A stretch of DNA of 64,000 nucleotides from Adenophora triphylla var. japonica. Lineage: Eukaryota > Streptophyta > Magnoliopsida > Asterales > Campanulaceae. Where the stretch lies: NCBI GenBank assembly GCA_022495995.1, contig JAFEMH010000751.1, positions 558,001-622,000 of the forward strand, in the 5' to 3' direction. A program made the translations under genes and the position numbers. The notes under the pieces were generated by a model that did not search any database, was not told where the DNA came from, and was given only the letters and a program-made list of their open reading frames with translations. This document shows, one piece after another, positions 1-9,740 of the stretch (positions within the stretch are counted from its first letter, which is position 1; every line of letters begins with the position of its first letter).

Positions 1-2
1 AG

Positions 3-257
3 GCTCAGTCTGATCCTGCTAATGTACGGACTGACCCAACCCAGGATTTTCTTGATGGGGATTGGTATGAGAGGCGAGGCAAGGGTATGCCTGGAAAGAC
101 GCAAGCTTTAGATAGGCCCAATGTCTTTAAGAGGCTTTCGGAGTCCGTTTTTACTCGCCTCGAGGGATATTCTGCTTCGAAGGGCCCAAAGCGCAAGAGA
201 GATCGCGATGTCGATGGTAATCATGTCTGTCGGCCTACCAAGTCAATGAAAGGCTAG
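3..257 (+). CDS. C-terminal part of an antisense ORF carried by E1 (open at left edge)
   Basis: An open frame of 84 codons runs in from the window edge and stops with TAG at 255-257. It has no start codon in view. The translation is hydrophilic and ends in a basic stretch (KGPKRKRDRD) suited to a nuclear signal. It is antisense to E1 and follows the conserved post-pol hairpin, exactly where E6 has the 3' end of its own antisense gene. That positional match, not sequence similarity, is the reason for the call. Tat elements are known to carry extra antisense ORFs between pol and the 3' LTR. It could also be chance open frame. Confidence 0.4.
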   Translation, partial: AQSDPANVRTDPTQDFLDGDWYERRGKGMPGKTQALDRPNVFKRLSESVFTRLEGYSASKGPKRKRDRDVDGNHVCRPTKSMKG

Positions 258-430
258 ATCTTAAGGAGTACCAAGAGATTGCTTTGATAGATCAATAGCT
301 TTACTTTATTTTATTTTTTTCAAGATTGTTAGATTAGCCAATTAGTCGTTGTGGTTAGGATTTCCCTTTTGTCATTAATAAAATGCATTTGATTAATAAA
401 AGGACAAGATTAGATTTATTTATTTGATTA
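258..430. other. A/T-rich spacer of E1 between antisense ORF and hairpin
   Basis: Non-coding on both strands. It contains T-rich runs on the plus strand and an AATAAA-like string near 377-383 that could serve as a polyadenylation signal for the antisense ORF ending at 257. Nothing else is recognised. Confidence 0.4.
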
Positions 431-502
431 GTTCGAACCAGAGGGCTGCCTGCGTTCCTCTTTTACAGCAATTAAATAAGAGGCTCAGGTCAACGTAGTT
501 CA
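431..502 (-). other. Conserved hairpin, type 1 (E1, after pol)
   Basis: Read on the minus strand, an ACTACG arm is followed by CCTGAGCCTCTT, a loop, AAGAGGAACGCAGG and GGTTCG. The inner arms CCTCTT and AAGAGG pair perfectly; the outer arms CTACG and CGCAG pair with one mismatch. Seven relatives occur elsewhere in the window (see 8197, 21048, 23396, 48749, 54687, 54952, 63061). It lies about 235 bases past the pol stop, the same place as the copy in E6. Function unknown. Confidence 0.65.
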
Positions 503-610
503 TTTTTGAGAGAAAAAAGGACAAAATACGGTATCAGGCCGAGGAATAATATCGCGCGAGACAAGGCCTCCTTTCTCTCTCTTTTTTTTTATGCACACCC
601 TTTCTTTTGC

Positions 611-707
611 CTAGACCGCCCTTTCAGTTTTTCAATCTAGCGGGCTTCTTTTCTTGTGCAAGCTCTAATTTTTGCCTAGGCCGTCCCCTTCGAGATTTTC
701 AACCTAG
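611..707 (-). repeat. Tandemly duplicated stem-loop directly after E1 pol
   Basis: Two copies lie at 676-707 and 611-640. In the sense (minus) strand the arms are CTAGGTTG with CGGCCTAG, and CTAGATTG with CGGTCTAG. Each gives an 8-bp stem that uses two U-G wobbles, and the two copies differ by a compensatory G-C to A-U change. E6 has the same duplicated module after its pol (48575-48708). The wobbles pair only in the element's sense RNA; the antisense strand would have A-C mismatches. Confidence 0.7.
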
Positions 708-736
708 CGAGCATTTTTTCTTTTTAAGAGGCCAAG

Positions 737-1581
737 TCACGCGATGTATTTCTTGAGCTTGTCCATGTTGACTGGCTTCGGTAGCTGATCTCCGTCTAAG
801 TCCACCAACTGAAGGGCTCCCCCAGAGAATATCTTCTTCACAATGTAGGTTCCTATCCATCTTGGTCCCCACTTGCCTAGCGGGTTGAAAGGTCCAGGAC
901 GATGTTCACGAAGAACCAGGTCGCCTACTCTGATATTCCTTGTCTTGACCTTTTTGTTGAAAGCTCTTGCCATTCTTCTTTGGTAGGCTTGAGTGTGCTC
1001 GGCTGCTTTCAGCCTCCTTTCATCTAGCAAGGCTAACTCTTTGTATCTGCTTTCCAGCAAGTCAACTTCGTTCACTTGGTTTTCTAGGAGAACCCTTATT
1101 GATGGTTTTCCAATTCTATTGGCAAGACAGCCTCCATTCTGAATGTGAGGGCATAGGGGGTCTCCCCTGTAGCTGTTCGGACGGAGGTACGGTATCTCCA
1201 AAGTGCGAAGGGTAACTTGTCGGGCCAGTCTTTCCCAGTGATTGCCATTTTTCTGATGATGGTTTCGATTGTCTTGTTTGCGGCTTCAACTGCTCCATTC
1301 GTCTGAGGACTGTAAGGAGATGGCTTGTGCCTTATAATTTTGAACTTGGTTAGGAGGCGATTGGTTTCTTTCTAGAAGTGCGAGCCATTATCGGATATCA
1401 TCTCTTGCGGAACCCCATTTCGGCAGATGATGTTGTGTTTGATGAATTTTGCAACCTTTCTGGCATTCAAAACTTTGTAGGACGCGGCCTTGACCCATTT
1501 AGTGAAATAGTTGATGGCTACTGGGACGAAGCAGTGTCCATTGGCTCCTGTGGGTATGACCTTTCCAATCACATCGATCCC
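737..1581 (-). pseudogene. E1 integrase catalytic core and C-terminal domain, broken
   Basis: Integrase inserts retrotransposon cDNA into chromosomes. The core reads GIDVIGKVIPTGANG, then ISDNGSHF holding the second catalytic Asp, and further on the NGAVEAANK region with the Glu. Next comes the C-terminal domain with RVGDLVLREH and GKWGPRWIGTYIV, ending LPKPVNMDKLKKY near 740. Breaks include TAG at 1372-1374 just after the SDNG motif, a frame change between about 1130 and 1330, and TAG at 1582-1584 on the upstream side. A conserved Asp of the AIDYF motif is Asn here (AINYF). No intact integrase can be made. It is continuous in order with the zinc-binding domain upstream. Confidence 0.85.
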
Positions 1582-2526
1582 CTATGTCGAGAATGGCCAA
1601 GGAGAGGTCATAGGGTACAGTAGGGAAGGCGGCGCGTGCTGAAGGTTGGCGTGTATCTGACACTTATGACATTTCTTGACCATTCTTGTACAGTCGGCTT
1701 CCATGGTTAGCCAAAAGTACCCTTGTCTGATGATCTTTTTGGCAAGCATATTTCCGCTCATGTGGGTTCCACATATACCTTGATGAACATGGTCCATTAT
1801 TTCTTGGGCTTCTCCTTCGGTGGCACAAAGGAGGTTTCCTTGGGAGTGTTTGTTGAATAGACGGCCAGCAATAATGACGTAATTAGCTGCCAGCCTTTTA
1901 AGGGTGATCTGAGTCTTCTGGTCAGTCTCGGGTGGAATGGTTCCATCTAGGATGAAATGCCAAATGTCATGGTACCACGGTTTCTTTTCGGAGTCCTCAA
2001 CGGTGGCACATTCGGATGACCATTTGTCTTTGCAGTCATGGAGACCTATAACGGCACAGTAGGCTGGAGTTGAACGCCATGTTATTTTGAAGGGTTTGAC
2101 TACCTTTCCTTTAGGGATTTCGACCAAGGAAGCGAGTGTAGCCAATGCGTCAGCAAACCGGTTTTTGTCTCTAGGAAGATAGTGGAACGAGATATCCTGA
2201 AATTGTTGCACCAACTCTTGGAGGTGGGCATTGTATCTTTGAAGGGTCGGATCTTGGATCCTCCACTTCTTCAGTGTCTGATTGATGATTAACTGGGAGT
2301 CCCCAAATACCTCAAGTTCGATCACGTTGCCCTCTAGGGCAGCCTCAAGCCCCGCTATACAAGCCTCATATTTTGCGGTGTTGTTGGTGGCGTCAAAGTC
2401 AAGACGTATTGCTAGTGGAGTATAGATATCGTCGGGATCTACTAACAACATTCCGATGCCGAATCCTCTCTTGTTGGCTACGCCATTGAAAAATAATTGC
2501 CACTTATATTCGTCTTCTATAGTCAT
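1582..2526 (-). pseudogene. E1 second RNase H plus integrase zinc-binding domain
   Basis: Residues 1-135 of this 314-residue frame form the extra (archaeal-like) RNase H that defines Tat elements. The first acidic position, normally FFDG, is FFNG here (N14); the other acids E54, D76 and D126 are present. Loss of that Asp should abolish the activity. Residues about 235-300 form the H2C2 integrase zinc finger (EIMDHVHQG ... KKCHKCQIH). The frame ends at TAG 1582-1584, where the family has Trp in PFSTWGID, so one G-to-A change separates it from the core. Upstream a frame shift near 2600-2620 and a TGA separate it from the first RNase H. Confidence 0.88.
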
Positions 2527-2561
2527 GATGTTTTCATCAGGGAATCACAGGCCTTCCCCCT

Positions 2562-3032
2562 TCACTTCATCGCAAGGAAATTCGGCCAACTGGTCTGCGA
2601 ATACACTCCCCTGATGGATTTCTGAGTGACGTAAGTGATATCATATCCCGCGAGCATGAAATACCATTTAGCCAGTCTCGAAGACAAATTTGATTTGTCT
2701 AGGATGTATTTCAAAGGATCCATTCTTGCAATGAGACGAACCGGGAAGGTTTCCATATAGTACTTTAGTCTTTGTGAGACCCAAACAAGAGCAGTGCAAG
2801 ATTTGTCGAGTGGAGAGTAGTTGATTTCGCTGCCTTGGAATCTGCGGCTGACAAAGTAGATGGCATTCTCTGTGTGTGAAGCAGGCTGTTCTTGAGCGAG
2901 CATAGCCCCTACCGCATTGTCAGTAACCGTGAGGTATAGCTTTAAGGGCTTTTCCTTGTGCGGTGGAACCAGGATGGGTGGGGAAGTTAAGTAATGCTTA
3001 ACTTCCTCGAATGCTTCTTGACATTCCTCGGT
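2562..3032 (-). pseudogene. E1 RT-linked RNase H remnant
   Basis: This carries the Ty3-type RNase H that follows RT: the TVTDNAVGAMLAQE segment, then ENAIYFVSRR, INYSPLDKSC and RLKYYM. In dual-RNase-H Tat elements this first domain is usually catalytically degenerate and acts as a tether, and its acidic set looks incomplete here. It is in frame with the RT but separated by TAG at 3033-3035, where relatives have Trp (QEWTEEC). The frame runs off at 2562 after a shift near 2610. Confidence 0.82.
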
Positions 3033-5348
3033 CTACTCTTGAGGTGCGTTTTTCTTAAGTAGCTTAAAGATGGGATCGTACATTGTAGTCAGTTGATTGA
3101 TGAATCGACTGATATATTGGAGTCTGTTCATGAATCCCTTTACTTCTTTCTGCATTCTGGATGGAGGCATGTCTATGATGGCCTTTATCTTGGCGGGGTC
3201 TGCTTCTATGCCACGCTCGGTGACCATGTACCCTAAGACTTTCTCTTTGACCACTCCGAATGAGCATTTTGCGGGGTTAAGCCACATCTTGTGTTGTCTC
3301 AGTCGATTGAAGAATTTTCTGAGATCTCTGAAGTGCTGACCATCTGTCCCTTTTGAGTAGACAATCATGTCGTCCACGTATATCTCTATTTCCTTGTGGA
3401 TCATGTCATGGAATAGTGTCGTGACTGCCCTTTGGTAAGTAGCCCCAGCGTTCTTGAGACCAAATGGCATGACCGTATAACAGAACGTCCCCCATGGTGT
3501 GGTGAATGCCATCTTGTGTTGGTCTTCCTCTGCCATGAGGATTTGGTTGTACCCTGCGAAGCCATCGAAGAATGAGCGGACTTCGTATGATGCTGTGGCG
3601 TCGACCAACATGTCTATGTTCGGTAGCGGAAAGTCATCATTAGGGGATGCCTTGTTCAAGTCTCTGAAATCTACACAGACTCGTATTTTCCCGTTCGACT
3701 TGGGTACTTGTACCGTGTTTGCTAGCCATTCCGGATACTCGATCACTTTGATAAATCCCACGTTCAAGAGTTTAATGATCTCTTCTTTCACTTGCATTGA
3801 CCATTCTGGCTTGATACTGCGCAGTTTCTGTTTGACTGGCTTAGCGTTGGGTAGCAATGGTATCTTGTGTTCTACAATTGACTGATTCAACCCAGGCATA
3901 TCTTTGTAGGACCAAGCGAAGACGTCGACATATTCTCTGAGGAGCTGCGTCAAGGTTTCTCTGTCTTCCCCCTTGAAGAAGCTGTCGATCTTTGTTTCTC
4001 TGGGGTCTTCTGTCGTCCCGAGATTAACCGTTTGCATTTCCTCATTGTCAACAGGGCCATTCTTTCCACAACGACCTACTTGCTTTGCTAATTCTTTTAA
4101 AATTTGTTCGTTTTCTTGATCTATCTCATCGTATGATTCATTATTAATTTGTTCTTCATATTGATTATTATTAGTTAAATCATCATTCACGATGTTAGCA
4201 ATCTCAGGGTACTCGAAAAGATCAAAGTTTTCATTAAGGAAGTAAGGGAATACATGTTCGGCCACCGCCTCGATTTCCTCTTGAGTGAGTTCATCAGAGG
4301 TGGAGCCTGATTCTAATGTGAAAGTTACAGGGCCTATCTTCCTACGGGGATAGGGAGTGCAACCAAGCTCTTTGATCATGAAGTCTTCATAAACGACTGG
4401 TCCCCCGGTGACATGCCAGTTTAGAATTGGCTCATCACATTTCTGTATCAGCTTCGTGTAATCAATAGTTGGGGCGTCCCCCTTGGAGATTGCATGGATC
4501 TGGCTGTCTTCTAACCGGCACAGGTCTTCAAATTGTCGCAGCATGTCTTCTCCCAAAACAAAGTCCCATTTGCTGGTCATTTCTGCCTTTATGCCCCACA
4601 AATCTTTAGGGATTAGTGGGACGGGTTCTGTTTCATCTGGTGAAGCATCGCAGTCGCTGAAAATTTTAAAGCCCGATTGGCGTTTTCCTTTATCGTCAGT
4701 CCATGGTTCTGAAAAGATAAAGTATGGGATGCTTTCCCCTTCCCGGATGAAGTAGCCATTAAGTGTCTTTTGATATGGCTCGAGGTTGCAATTTTTGACC
4801 TTTGGGTTATTGTGGCCTTTGTACGCGGTTCCTTCCCACATGACTTGAGTAAAGTCCCACTCTTCTTCGTCATCTCCATTGCGGATGGAAATGATGTATC
4901 CTAGGCCATGCTTCGTCTGTGGTGGGGGAACCGGTGGTGGTTCCGTTATCCCTTGCAAGTGTTTTCCAAGTCCCAAGCCAGGAAAGTATCCTTTTGTTTG
5001 CATCATTCTCCAAACAGGAAGGTTTCCAGAAAACCGAAGTGCTTTGGAGTAATCGTTTTCGTTGCAAGTGTTTATGACGTTCACGGTGCTTTCTTTCTCG
5101 ATCTCAAAGCCACTGAACAGGTAATCAGAAGTGATGTGTTGTACCTCGAGGATAGGGCTAGCAGTAACCATTTCTCCGTGTATGGTGACTATTGTGACTA
5201 TTGTATCATTGTGTCTGAACTTGATACACTGGTGTAGGGAGGAAGGTACACCTCCTATGTCATGTAGCCAAGGGCGGCCAAGCAGCAAGTTGAAGGATGT
5301 CGGGATGTTGATGACTTGAAATTCGATTCTCATGGTGACTTGCCCCAT
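3033..5348 (-). pseudogene. E1 protease end, G-patch and reverse transcriptase
   Basis: This 771-residue open stretch starts at an internal Met after a stop (TAA 5349-5351), so it is not an independent gene. Residues 1-45 complete the aspartic protease (LLLGRPWLHD). Residues 114-151 match a G-patch (GYFPGLGLGKHLQG ... GLGY), an RNA-binding glycine-rich module known after the protease in betaretroviruses. Acidic linker follows. RT occupies roughly residues 500-720, with the VPKSNGKIRVCVDFRDLNKA block, the MPFGLKNAGATYQR block and the YVDD active site at about 3369-3380. The frame ends at TAG 3033-3035. RT itself shows all core motifs. Confidence 0.9.
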
Positions 5349-5402
5349 TTATATAGGTATCACTACTGATCCCAAAGCAGTTCTAGCAGTACAATCGTAC
5401 CC

Positions 5403-7397
5403 TCATACAGTATGCCCTGATGGCTTAATGTCTTTATGGGTGAGACCTAATGATGATAAGACTTTCTTTGGAAGGACATTGATTGCAGAACCATTGTCAA
5501 CCAAAATACATGGCATTCGGTATCCATTCACCTTGGCAGTTATGTAGAGGGCCTCAAGATGATTGTTCCCGTAGGATGGAAGGTCCAAGTCAGTGAAAGT
5601 GATGACGTTGCCAAATTGTACTTGGCCAATCATTTGATTAAGCTCTTCGGGTGTTGCTTCTGAGGAAATGGTCATTTGAGCCAAGGACTTTTTCAACATT
5701 TCACGATGCTTGTGAGATGCTCCTATGAGATCCCAAACTGAGATGTTTTCTTGTGTCTTCTTTAGCTGGGCTAAGAGAGGATCGTCGGGTTCGCTTGACG
5801 ATGGAGCTTTTGCTTGTTTAGGGGGATTTTCATCTCTTGGATCTTTGTTGATGATCACATGACCGAATCGTGTGAGGAGATTGACTGTTTTAGACCCTTT
5901 TTCCTTTTGTTCTAAGATTTCAACCCAAGACATCATATAACAAAAAGAAGATTTATTAAATTCGAAAGGGCTCTCGTCCACAGTTGTGGCTAGACGAGTA
6001 GGGTCCTTGAAGCTACTTTCTATTTCTATCAAATTGACTTCGTTGTTTGGTAAAGGATTAGTAACAACATTAGGTAGCCCTATCTCTTTATCGTCGAACA
6101 AATCTTGGATGACGTCTTTCAAGTGGAAACATGAGTTGGTGTCGTGGTCGGTGAAGTTGTGATACTTGCAGAAGAGATGATGAGCATGATTAGCAGGAAG
6201 ATCTTTCTTTGGAGGTCCACCTTCTCTTGGTTTGATTTTTCCATTCTTGATGAGCACCTCGAGGAGTTCTTCTTGAGTTATCCCTTCAAGCTTGTCGTAA
6301 TGTCTATCCCTTTTCTTCTTTTGTGGTGGAGGTACCGCAGAGTACTTACCATTTCCGGGATGATTGAAGACACTAGCATTGACAGAAGTGTCCTTAGGGT
6401 TGGAAGAGGAAGAGGTACTTTTGTTGTAACGGAACCCACTTTCTTTCTTTGCTTCCCTTTTCTGTTTGATGAGGTCATATAACCATATGCCTGACTTGTG
6501 GAGTTCGGCGAAGCTAGGAAAGTAGTTGCCTGCAAGTTTGTCTTGATATTCTTCCCTAAGACATTGTATGAGGATGTGGATTTGTTCGTCTAGGCTTGGC
6601 CTATGAATGATTTCAGTCAGTTTGGTCCTCCATCTTTTGACGAAGTCTGTGAAGGATTCGTTCGGAAGTTGCTTGGTTTGTTCGAGATCCCTTCTAGTGG
6701 TGCGGTAAGTGGAGTTGTCCTCATATTGCTTTTGAAAGGTACGACTAGCGAGTGGCCAATCGAGTCTTGTAGAGAGTGGAAGAGTCATGTACCAATCTCT
6801 AGCGGCACCATCGAGAGTCTGTGGAAAGCATTGAGCTAACAGGTTGTCATCAACACCCATATGTAGCATGGCCCAAGAGTAGGTCTTTAAATGTGATTTG
6901 GGACAGGTGGTGCCATTGAATTTTGCTATGTCGGGTGTTTTGTACTTTCTAGGAAGCTTGGACATGGACTGACGAAGGGTGTCATAATCAATAGAGAGCG
7001 AGGTTCCCTTACTCACATCGAGGGATGAAAGCTTCTTCTCTAACATTGCCATGGTAAGGGGTTCGCCCTTGCTTTCCCCCTTGCTTTCTTTCTTGGACGT
7101 GTAACTTTCATTGTCGGAGGAGGAAGATGACGAGCTAGACTCGTATTTCTTTTTCTTGCTTTTGCTTTGGCGGCGACCCTTGGCCTTTTTGGTGTATGAT
7201 TCCTCTTCTTCGGAGGAAGAATCATTTTTCTTCTTCTTTTCTTTGTTGGCTAGTGCTGCCCTAAGCTCTTGGATTTCTTCCACGAGAGTGTGGATTTGGG
7301 TAGCTTGCACTTCTAGGCGATCATTGGCTTCTTCTAGAAGTTTGTGGTTGTTTTCGGACAAAGTTTCGTCACCCGGAATTTCGTCGATGTCTGACAT
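5403..7397 (-). pseudogene. E1 gag and N-terminal protease
   Basis: This 664-residue frame encodes the structural gag. Residues 15-55 look like a coiled coil. 55-115 is Lys/Glu/Ser-rich low complexity. 155-310 is the retrotransposon gag (capsid) domain with RDWYMTLPLS and ESFTDFVKRWR. C410-H413-H418-C423 forms the CHHC variant zinc knuckle usual in plant gypsy gags. The protease active site is LVDNGSAINVLP with D634. The frame stops at TGA 5403-5405, where relatives have Arg (CGA), a likely methyl-CpG deamination. A TAA at 5349-5351 follows in the same frame, so gag and pol were originally one continuous frame. The start at 7395-7397 is the first ATG before the coiled coil. Confidence 0.9.
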
Positions 7398-8680
7398 TGT
7401 GTTGGGAGTCTTGAGATTGAGTAGCTTCGGAAAACTGACAGGAGAGATGCAGAGATGGCGTCAGGATCAAATCTAACCCCAACGAGTCGGAAGCAGGCTT
7501 AAATGGTTTAGGCTCAAACTCAGCAAATAGGGGCATTATCTCGCGCGAGACTTGTAGTCACGCACGAGACAATCACACGGAAAGTCGATTTTTATTAGAC
7601 ATAATTTTTTGTCGGAACGGAGAATCCGTTTTTTGAGGGGTTTCTACGGTCTTTATCAGAACCTAATGACTAAGTAATCAGTCCGATTTTTGTAAAACAA
7701 AGCCATGTAAGATTGTTTTGAAGGATTTTTTTTCTTTTTAAAGGGACTTCCGAAAGGGTCATTCCGAAGGAACTTTTTCTTTTTCCGAAGGGACTTTTTC
7801 CGAAGGGACTATTCCGAGTCCTTCTTTATTGTCAATTTTACATGGCTTTATTTTGGTCATAAACAAGAAAAGATCACCGAGTCAAACCGACAGGTCACGG
7901 AGTGATCCTAAAAAGATAATCTACATGAAATGTGGCGATGCAGGGCTGGAAGGCTAGGCTCCCCGCGATATGACAATCTAGATGGATTGAATACGCGGAG
8001 TGGGATGATCCAACTTCAGAGAGACCGGCGACTAGGTGGTTACCGTCATCCGTCCTTAGTGTGGGTCCCGGGTTTATGGAGGGTATGTAGTGCAATGACA
8101 GATATAACATGAGTGCGCGTGTGTGAATGTCCAATCTAGGTGATAGATAAAATAGAGATTTATTTTTTTTTTTGAAAACAAAAAGAAAACAAATAGTGGC
8201 TGCACCAAATGGTTGCCTACGTTTATCCCAATTTAGGAAGACTCAGGCCATCGTAGTTTCAACTAATGAGAGAGATAGAGAAATAAATAAATTAATTACA
8301 ACTCTCGAATCCCCAATGGACCGGTCTTTAATAAAATAAAACCCAATCACACGCATTTTATAAATAATAATCAGTTATTTAAACATGAAAAACGAATTCG
8401 AGTTCTACATCTTAAGGGAGGCCTTAAGATGAGGGAACTCTGCAGATAATGAATTCTGGAATCCCCCTTGCGTGTTCGACTCTTGTCTTGGACTTTTAGA
8501 TGAACAGGGAAAATCAGAAGACACCAGATTGCCGAAGCGATATCTCGCGCAGGATAAGATATCTCGTGCGAGATATGCCTGATCTGGAGCAAAAAAAAAA
8601 AAAACGAATTTATTTTTTTTATTTTTTTGAAAACCTCTCTTTTATTTTTGATGCAAGTTTAAGCCTCTTTATATTTACAG
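7398..8680 (-). other. E1 leader (5' UTR) with CG palindromes
   Basis: About 1.28 kb lies between primer site and gag without an open frame. It holds the perfect 12-mer TCTCGCGCGAGA at 7539-7550, the 18-bp ATATCTCGTGCGAGATAT at 8559-8576 (8-bp arms, TG centre), a type 1 hairpin (8197-8259) and a short CCGAAGGGACTTTTT repeat around 7755-7815. Confidence 0.7.
8197..8259 (-). other. Conserved hairpin, type 1 (E1 leader)
   Basis: On the minus strand ACTACG is followed by CCTGAGTCTTCCTA, a short loop, TGGGATAAACGTAGG and CAACC. The outer CTACG/CGTAG arms pair perfectly; the inner TCCTA/TGGGA arms pair with one U-G wobble in the sense strand. E1 therefore has this element both before gag and after pol. 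Confidence 0.6.
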
Positions 8681-8698
8681 TCCCCAGCAGAGTCGCCA
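8681..8698 (-). other. E1 primer-binding site (tRNA-Arg)
   Basis: Minus strand TGGCGACTCTGCTGGGGA matches the reverse complement of the 3' end of plant tRNA-Arg(ACG) at 17 of 18 positions. It begins two bases after the LTR end. tRNA-Arg priming is established for Ogre/Tat elements. Confidence 0.88.
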
Positions 8699-9307
8699 CT
8701 GTAGCGATGCGTGAATTTTCCTCTTTTTAACATCTTTTTGAGTCGCCACCTATATTATTCGTTTGGAAACATAGAAAAACCATTTTGAAATAGATTTTGG
8801 GTTCGGGGCTTAGGTTATGGAATTGGAAGGTCAAGGAGCACCCATTCCACCCAATTCGGAGATCGGTCTTGCTAAATAAAAGAGAGGTTTTCAAAGAAGG
8901 AAAAGATTTCAAACAATAAATAAAGTAAAGATCCATTTAACGGGGTTAAACGGAATATAGGATCGATTGCTTCGAGACCATCCCCATGATTTGGGGGGGC
9001 TCTAGGCCAATCCTAGATTCGATGTATTTATACCACTCTAACAATCAATTAGAAAGGAAAGAAAGGTTACCTTGCGTGAGGTAATTCGGGCAGAGTTTCA
9101 ACTCAAGTTTAGAGTCGAACCTTGACACGGATAGAGTTTCGCCTCAGTCCTTGATTCAGGCTTCGATGTTTGTTTATCAACAAGGTTGACAAAAAACTTT
9201 TTGGTGATTTTAGGGGTGATTTACAGGAATCTTCAGGGGGAGAAACCAGTAAATGTAGGGGTTTTTTACTTGGGATTTCAGGATTCGAAATACTGAAAAT
9301 CTTCAGG

Positions 9308-9315
9308 TATTTATA
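9308..9315 (-). promoter_or_regulatory. TATA box of E1 LTR
   Basis: TATAAATA on the minus strand in a CCTATAAATACC context, inside the LTR and downstream of the palindrome pair at 9404-9466. Confidence 0.6.
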
Positions 9316-9403
9316 GGTGTTGGAGAGGTGTTGAAGATGAGATCAAGCACCTTGGGAAGGTTCCAGAATCCAATCTTCATTGGATGGCTAGATGGATAAA
9401 TTT

Positions 9404-9466
9404 TTATCCCGCGAGATAAGGCAGTCTGTGGACAATTCTGCCCCTCCCTCGTTATCTCGTATGCAG
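9404..9466 (-). promoter_or_regulatory. Palindrome pair upstream of E1 TATA
   Basis: TTATCCCGCGAGATAA at 9404-9419 has TTATC/GATAA arms around a CGCG core. A decayed second copy, GTTATCTCGTATGCAG, lies at 9451-9466. Similar pairs occupy the same place in five other LTR families here. Confidence 0.5.
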
Positions 9467-9601
9467 TTTAGTCCCAAACTAACGGTCGTTAGTCAAAACT
9501 TAACGAAACATGACGAAATGGTGGATTTCTACTTCTTGACTCAAAGCGAGACATAGAGCGGTATAAATGTGATCCGATGGGTTCAGAATGGGGTGTCTAC
9601 A

Positions 9602-9740
9602 ACTGGGCCTCATGCTCTCTAATTAGAGCAGCTTCCATATTAGCCCTCATCTCTTCCATGGACAGATCATGCATGCCTTGTTGACCCTTGGCAGATGAAC
9701 CCCCAGATTGAGTGGTCATACCTTTCTCTGCACTAGACAT
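9602..9740 (-). pseudogene. E2 gag N-terminal fragment, cut by E1
   Basis: From ATG at 9738-9740 the frame reads MSSAEKGMTTQSGG and then a charged helix, MEEMRANMEAALIREHEAQ, typical of plant gypsy gag N-termini, and runs straight into the E1 LTR. Only about 46 codons survive on this side. The coding reading of the break supports insertion of E1 into a gag gene rather than chance adjacency. Identity beyond 'gag start' cannot be shown. Confidence 0.45.

Larger units (their letters stand above)
1..9601 (-). mobile_element. E1: Tat-lineage Ty3/gypsy element, 3' LTR outside window
   Basis: The visible parts, in transcription order, are a 5' LTR (9601 down to 8700), a tRNA-Arg primer site, a structured leader, gag-protease-RT-RNase H-second RNase H-integrase (7397 to 737), a duplicated stem-loop, a conserved hairpin and the end of an antisense ORF. 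The second RNase H downstream of the RT-linked one is the hallmark of the Tat clade. At its right end the element breaks the gag frame of E2. Its 3' LTR and the second target-site copy must lie left of position 1; the expected duplication is the 5 bases at 9602-9606, AACTG on the plus strand. Several nonsense and frameshift changes make the copy non-coding today. Confidence 0.9.
8700..9601 (-). repeat. E1 5' LTR (902 bp)
   Basis: It starts TGTAGACACC at 9601 and ends CGCTACA at 8700, so the termini form TGTAG/CTACA inverted repeats. A TATAAATA box lies at 9308-9315, with CG-centred palindromes upstream of it. The right boundary is fixed by interruption of the E2 gag reading frame and the left by the primer site. 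Confidence 0.85.
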
